DNA of 64,000 nucleotides from contig NC_045127.1 of NCBI RefSeq assembly GCF_007655135.1, positions 38,575,538-38,639,537 on the forward strand, written 5' to 3'. Of the stretch, positions 58,286 to 64,000 are shown in pieces; position 1 is the first letter of the stretch, and each line of letters opens with the position of its first letter. A program made the position numbers and the translations under genes. This DNA comes from Punica granatum. Lineage: Eukaryota > Streptophyta > Magnoliopsida > Myrtales > Lythraceae. The notes beneath the pieces are model-generated. The model searched no databases. It was given only the letters and a program-made list of their open reading frames with translations, and was not told the DNA's origin.

Positions 58286-59916
58286 AACAAATATTGAAGT
58301 ATCATCTCCCAAAAGTCCTCATAGGTGTGCAGCAAAGGACCTTGGGTAACTATAAACCGAGACACCTCTTCACTTGAAGAAGCCGAGGTAAAGCTTGCAT
58401 TGATATGACCTTGTGCAGCTGGTATGGAATGATATCTCAGTAGCGGTTTTTGCTCAAATTGACATCAGTAAGAGCCATAGTGAAGGTTTTAATCATCTTT
58501 GATGACTATCCTGTTAGCCATGGATTGAACAAGCAATAAGTTCATCACCTACAATGAATATGTGCAGTTGAGCTAATTCCTATAAGATCGAGTTAGGCAT
58601 GTAAATCCTCTCTTGGAGAGCTCTGAAGGCGAAGTGACATTTGCGGCGGGGCAGTAACACCCCGTGTATATCTGCTGCTTCGACATACTAAGAAAACGAA
58701 GTCGCATCAAGTCGCTCGACAAGCTTTGCGCACGAAGAATGTACCTGTTAAGGATTAAGAAGCGGAGAAGTCATTGAAGAGTTGCATGAGAGAGAGAGAG
58801 ATGTGAGGGGAGGATCCGTAGGGGGTGGTCATTGAGCTGATGGTGATGTAAGATGTTGGTGATGTTGAAGGACGAAAGGCTGAGGAAGAGAGGAAGATAG
58901 TAAAGGCAAAATGGGATCTCCAGGAGGGAACGTGATAGAGCTGAGGTGTGATGGATGAAGAAAGAGAGGGAGGAAGTATAAGAGAAATTTGATGGTAGTC
59001 ATCTTTGGCCCAGAGAAATAGAGGCAGCCAAGCAAGTGAATGAAGATGGTCGTGGTGGGTGTATGCTATTCAAGGGAAAGGAAGGAACCAGGAGATGGTT
59101 ATTGTCCCAGCCCAGACTGTTACTAAGATCAGAAGGAGTAGAGGCGGGCTATCATGGCAATGCTGTGTAGGAGCACTAGAACTGATCTAGAACTCCCGGG
59201 AAAAAAAAGGTGCAGCCGCAAGGAAGAAGAGCAGAAGAAAAAGGTTGAATGGGCTGATGGTTACAAATGAAGATGACCGAGCTGGTGGCTGGCTCCCTGT
59301 TCTGTCCTTCTACCAGATCCCATCCAGAGCCCCAGGGAAAAGTGCAAACAAAGGAAGAAATTGATCGAGATGAACCTGCAGATTGCAATCGGTTGGAGAG
59401 GGATGGGGCGCACTAGCCTGGACCCCAAACATGTTGCAAGGGGTAGAAAAGCTGAGAGCAGAATATCAGAAAGCAGATTGTAGGGCATCGGCCTTGCAGA
59501 GCTAGTTGCCAGCAGAGAAGCCGAAGTTGATGTTCAGTTTGCGTGCAGGTTGGATTAGTAGAGGATGGGCATTCCTGGGCTGCAAAAAGGAAGCAGAAAG
59601 GCAATAGGTTGCATTCTCAGGCTCCTGATAAGCAGGCCAAGTTGCCCTGCAAAAAGAAGAAAAAAGATAAAAGAAAACGAAAACGAAAACAAGAAGAGGG
59701 ATGCTAGTCAACCAACTGGCATGGGGTCGACCAAGTTGGTCATTTGACCGACCCGTCTGACATTTGGGTGTGTGTGTGTTTTTTTTATTCATACGGGCGT
59801 CCTTCGGTCGGCATTCAATTTCCCAGGATCCATTGACATTTTGGGAATAAAAACTTTGAAATTGAGAAATTCGAAAAATAATCGACTTCATGAGAAATTT
59901 CTCGAGCCTTCGCAAT
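58286..59916. other. Unassigned stretch with a (GA)n run
   Basis: No gene recognised. A short (GA)n tract sits at 58,789-58,802, followed by purine-rich DNA to about 59,000. A (TG)n run lies at 59,768-59,780. Several minus-strand open frames (59,176-59,915) are Ser/Cys/Phe-rich and match no family I know. The region may be older transposon remains. Confidence 0.4.
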
Positions 59917-62900
59917 TGTCAGCACCTTAATTTGGTCCACTGGCTCCCAAACAGAGCATTAATAGCAAATCTAGCCACAGCCCAACAGACATGACAGAAC
60001 AAGATTCAACAATGCCTAGATTACTATCCACAGACATGGCCAACAGGTGCGATTAAGCAGGAGAAACATCAAGTCATGCACAAAAGTCACAGAGCGTAGC
60101 CCAAAGAGATCAAAAAGACAGTCGACTACAAAATGACAAAAGTCAGCTCATTACAATGCTACTCTCCAGTGGTCGATCGGAGCATTAGGGTGTGAGGGCT
60201 CTAGTAGACTTTCTTGGTGTCAATTTGATAATCTGCCCTGGGCATATCTGAGAAAGCATGCAATTCTCTCGAGCAGATCCAATTTGAGCGCAAACGCATG
60301 CTCACAGTGAGCAGTCGGGGTCCATTTTCGACAGCACATAGCGCACGAGGGCTACAAAACACATATGAATCCTCCTTGGTGCAAAATTAAAGATTTTCCT
60401 AGGCACATTCAAGGAATCAATCATACTTCCTGAGCAAATCCAAAATAGGCCCAAACGCACACGCTCAATGAACCGTCAGGGTCCGTTTTTGACATAACAG
60501 AGCATACAACAATCACCGAGCACGTTAAACTGCTTGGTCCCAAATTGAAAATCTTTCTCGAGCATATTCAAGGAGACAATCATATTGCAAGAGCAAAGTA
60601 AAAAACAATTCAAGTGCACGCGCCCGATAGACAGTACAAGCCCTGTTTTGACAGAACAAAGAGCATAGGTGTCTCCGGCACGTCCAAATACCCACCAAGG
60701 GGATCATGTGAGCACCAATTGTAATTTCAGGGGCAAAATGGTCATTTGACCCATTTGGTAGGGGAAAAATGGTCATTTGGTCGCTTGAATGCAGAACAGA
60801 CCAAAACGAGCAGTACAGTGCTCAGATACAGGAATAAGCGATAGAAAAGGCCAAATTGGCTCCGGCCATCTGAACTAAGAAAAACCAACCCTCGACCTTC
60901 CGACAAGGGCAAAACGGTCATTTGACCATATGTCAGAGGCAAAGTGGTGATTCCATCCTTTGCTTGTAGAAGAGATCTCTGGGTCCACCATTTTGTAAAA
61001 ATGACAAAATATGTCAAAACGATGGGCACGAAACACAGATACGAGAAATGCAGATAGAAATGGTCAATTCGACTCCGTTTGCCTGAAGCAAGCAAAATCG
61101 ACCTTCGAGTCTCAAAATCAACTGACCATTCCTGTAAGCAAAATGTGGCATCCTTAGGCTCGTTTGAATCGTTTCTTCGCGCACATTGCTTATTCAGTGA
61201 ACACACGAGCCACGAGACTAAAACACACGGATAACTAAAATTCGAGCTTTCTTGATTCGCTTCCCCGAGCCATGTGGGACCTACGACCATTCAAATATTT
61301 CCAAGTGCAAGAACATAGCAAATGTGGGTTCATTTGAATTGTTTTTTCACAAGCATCACCGAATCAGCATTCATTTGAACCACGAGGCTCGAACGCATGA
61401 CCAACCGGGACCCGAACTTTCCCAACTCACTTTCAAACCTTGTGGGACCCATGGCCAGCCACCCTAGCCAACTCCAAGCCATGTGGGACCCACAAATCAG
61501 GTCGGCAACCACCATTTTAGCCTCCTCAAGCCCTTTGGCCGAATTTCACTTCAAATTGCATTTTGCTTCTTCTTCTTCAAGCCAACCAAGCCAACTTGCA
61601 TGCCAACTTGCCTCCTAACATTTTTGACTAATCTCCATCCGTAATTGGTGTAAAATTCGGCCAGCCATGAAATTATTGCGTAATTACACTTAATTTTTGC
61701 AAATTTGCACCATTAAGCCCTCTTATATAAGCCTAAAGCCAAGACAACTTCTTCACTTTCACTCTTGCCATTCTCTCTTAAAAATCCTCTCAAACTCCCC
61801 CTAAATAGCATAAATTGTTCAGCCCTTCCCTTTGCCCAAAACAAGGCCAAACTTGCCGAAAAACAAATCGTTTTTCGGCGGCTGTCCCCTGACTTAGCTC
61901 AAGCCTCAAACTAAACACATAACCCCCATGTTTTTGATCTCCCGAGTCCATTTCTAGGAATAGTTTTAGTGTTTGAAGCCTCCAGTAGCCCGAACCAGAC
62001 TTGACTAGAAGCTGCCCAGTTTGGTTCCCCAAGTGATAGCTTATCTTATGGCCTGAGCCATACTCTTAACCAAGCCACTTCTTGGTGTTTTAGCTCGAGC
62101 ATATCCTTAAGCACTTCCCAAGGATCCTCTCGAAGCAAGGAGCCACCAAGCAACCTAGTAAAACCACTCCTTTTACTCATTTTCCTAACCGGGTTCAAGA
62201 AAAACAGTTTTGAGCTCACCAATTTTCTTACTTTTTCGGGTTAGCACAGGTTCCCACACGTCACGAGCCACCCATAGTCACCTCTAGCATTCTCTGGAGA
62301 GGTGTTACAGCCTGGGCTAGCTCATGGAACCACCCCGACCCACCGGTGCAAGCAAATCAAAATTGGGTGCCCAACTCGGGTCTAGCCGGGTTCCTTCTAG
62401 TTCCAGCGGGTTTACGGCGCCTTTTTTCTACTTGTCCTCGACCCTCGAGGCTAGGTATAACCCTCTTACGACTTAGAGAAGTTAGGACTCTTAGATCTTT
62501 AAGTTTGTGGGGGTGATAAGGTGGTTTTTCAATCGATTTATTGCATGTTCTCACTTACCTCGTTTTATTTCGGTTATTCCAACTTGTAACAATGTATGTG
62601 CATGGATGAATGCGTGTAATATATTTTGCATGATGGGAAAAGGCTAAACTCGAGGTCGAGGAGACCATTCTGGCTTAAGGAGGCCAAGAGGTCCCGCGGG
62701 CATACCTTTTAAGGGGCCGGGATCTTTCTTGGTTTTCTTGAGCAAGGATGGCCTCTTCCTCTTTGAACTTAACCTGTTCCCATGTTTTTTATACTTTATC
62801 GATGCATGAGTCGGTGCCATTTTATCGATTCCGTTTAATATCATGTTATTCCCGATGTTTGAACGTTTGCATGTGTTTTCCCGAAAGTATGGCAGCATCG

Positions 62901-64000
62901 GCTTCGTTATTTTGAATTATTATTGTGTTTTATGATTGTTGCATGGAGAAACGATTAAAACCGGGGTCAAAGAGACCGCCCCAGCTTAAGGACATCAAGA
63001 GGTCTCGCGGGCCGGGATCCTTCTTGATTTTCTTGAGCCAAGTATGGCCTCTTTCCCTCGGTTTGAAGTCGATTCTCGAATTGGTTGTAACCATACATCC
63101 CAACTTGTCGATAACCGGACGATAAAATGCATTTCGAGCATGTTAATACGAGCAAATCAACCCATAAACCCATGCACGTAAAGCACAAGTCCATAACCAT
63201 TAAAAGAATTTCACACACGGGTAATGGGATGTGTAACTTGGCTAAGCAAATCATTCGACGTCAAGCAAAAATGCAAGAATTGGAAAATAACTGGTAATCA
63301 CATCGATAAATTAAGAACGAGTGTCGCTACCCTTTTCCGAATCCAAATTTTGCAAATTAGTGATACACATGGTCCGATGTAACATGGGCATCCAACGAAG
63401 ATTCGCGTATCCTGACTAGAGAACCTGCCTAATCCTAGGCTGCTCGGGTCGTGACGCAAGAGTTTTCTTTGGATCACTCCTGGGCAGACCGACCAATCTT
63501 TTGGCTCTTACCGGGTTCAACCATAACCCTAAAAGATCCAGGGTATCGGTTGACACCGGTTACAGGCAGAGGTAGCCCGCATCATGTAATCTCACCATTT
63601 TCACAAACTTCTTTAGAATGCATGGGCAAAGTCATCAGTTCTTAATTTAGCGACATCCCTAAGGTTAGCATAACAGAAACACTAATAATCGGGAGCAATT
63701 GAGCGGCCTGTGCGGGAGTAGGTTCATCTGCATCTCCCGTTTCGCCTAATTACAGTATTTTCTGTTGTCCTAGCATAGCTCCGGGAACTTAAGGAATCGG
63801 GTCAAAAGCACGAGCGGGGACGGCCCGTGAAAAGTTGTAAGCCTTGGTGCATTCGTGGCATTTCGTGCTTTGTTTCCTTAAGTTTGTGCGTAGAATGGAT
63901 TCTTCTGTCATGAAAACGCAGAATTCGACTAATCGTGTACTTGGCATAAACCAAACATGGGCAATTAGGCAAAAAGTGATAGATTTTGGGTTTTTAGGCA
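59917..64000 (+). mobile_element. Tat LTR F, truncated by the window edge
   Basis: It starts TGTCAGCACCTTAATTTGGT at 59,917 with no polypurine tract before it, so it is a 5' LTR or a solo LTR. Landmarks in order are a U3 region with two similar segments (60,180-60,480), the TATA box at 61,724, ACTTAGAGAAGTTAGGAC near 62,471 and the conserved block with AGGTTAGCATAACAGAAACA at 63,662. The window ends roughly 1.2 kb before the expected LTR end. Confidence 0.85.
61724..61731 (+). promoter_or_regulatory. LTR TATA box (LTR F)
   Basis: TATATAAG in the context CTCTTATATAAGCCTAAAGC, about 1.8 kb into the LTR. It is followed by the C/T-rich leader CTTCTTCACTTTCACTCTTG. It aligns with the boxes of the other LTRs. 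Confidence 0.6.

Noticed and set aside
59176..59915. Minus-strand frames including a 137-codon one
   Set aside because: Low-complexity Ser/Cys/Phe-rich translation with no recognisable motif, start context or exon structure.
1..64000. tRNA, rRNA or other structured RNA genes
   Set aside because: None recognised. The tRNA-like signals are only primer-binding sites complementary to tRNA 3' ends.

Overview
This is a stretch of plant nuclear DNA, almost certainly from a eudicot. It is a retrotransposon-rich, gene-poor segment with one recognisable host gene. The plant assignment rests on four things: Tat/Ogre-type and CRM-type Ty3/gypsy elements with plant-specific features; a hAT transposon; MULE-type elements, one carrying a piece of a plant CTNNBL1-like gene; and a five-exon gene for a plant Gag1-like clamp (DUF4050) protein. 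No species is assigned. All identifications come from reading the sequence and from remembered family motifs; no database search was possible.

Layout. 1-18,743: element A, a plus-strand Tat/Ogre-like element entering from the left, with gag end, protease, G-patch, a 190-nt intron, RT, RNase H and integrase. Into it are inserted a 4.8-kb solo LTR of the same superfamily (5,022-9,861, splitting the integrase C-terminus), a minus-strand CRM-like chromovirus (B, 10,343-15,204) and a reversed LTR fragment (15,941-17,373). 18,744-21,450: a reversed LTR fragment that hosts a 580-bp hAT element with a perfect 8-bp target duplication. 21,451-32,296: a Tat 3' end, a 6.5-kb LTR, then element C (plus), which has a gag but no recognisable protease, RT or integrase. 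32,297-33,338: a Pack-MULE-like element carrying CTNNBL1-like coding sequence. 33,400-37,137: the host-gene island, with a possible uncharacterised minus-strand gene, a 348-bp MULE-type MITE and the Gag1-like clamp gene. 37,138-50,279: element D (minus), a Tat element with 5' LTR, additional ORF, gag, protease, intron and RT, truncated in RNase H. 50,283-53,308: a decayed hAT transposon (minus). 53,309-57,800: unassigned DNA, then the 5' leader and partial LTR of another Tat element (E, minus). 57,898-58,285: a fragment of a DUF3007-type plastid protein gene. 58,286-59,916: unassigned. 59,917-64,000: the start of another forward Tat LTR (F), running off the window.

How it works together. The Tat copies share one LTR family, beginning TGTCAGCACCCC-like and ending TCCGTACA-like, with LTRs of about 5-6.5 kb. 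Each well-preserved LTR has a TATA box roughly 1.5-1.8 kb from its start. All retroelement coding regions here are interrupted by stops, frameshifts or deletions, so none is expected to be autonomous. The only gene that reads cleanly through its exons is the Gag1-like clamp gene at 35,016-36,698.
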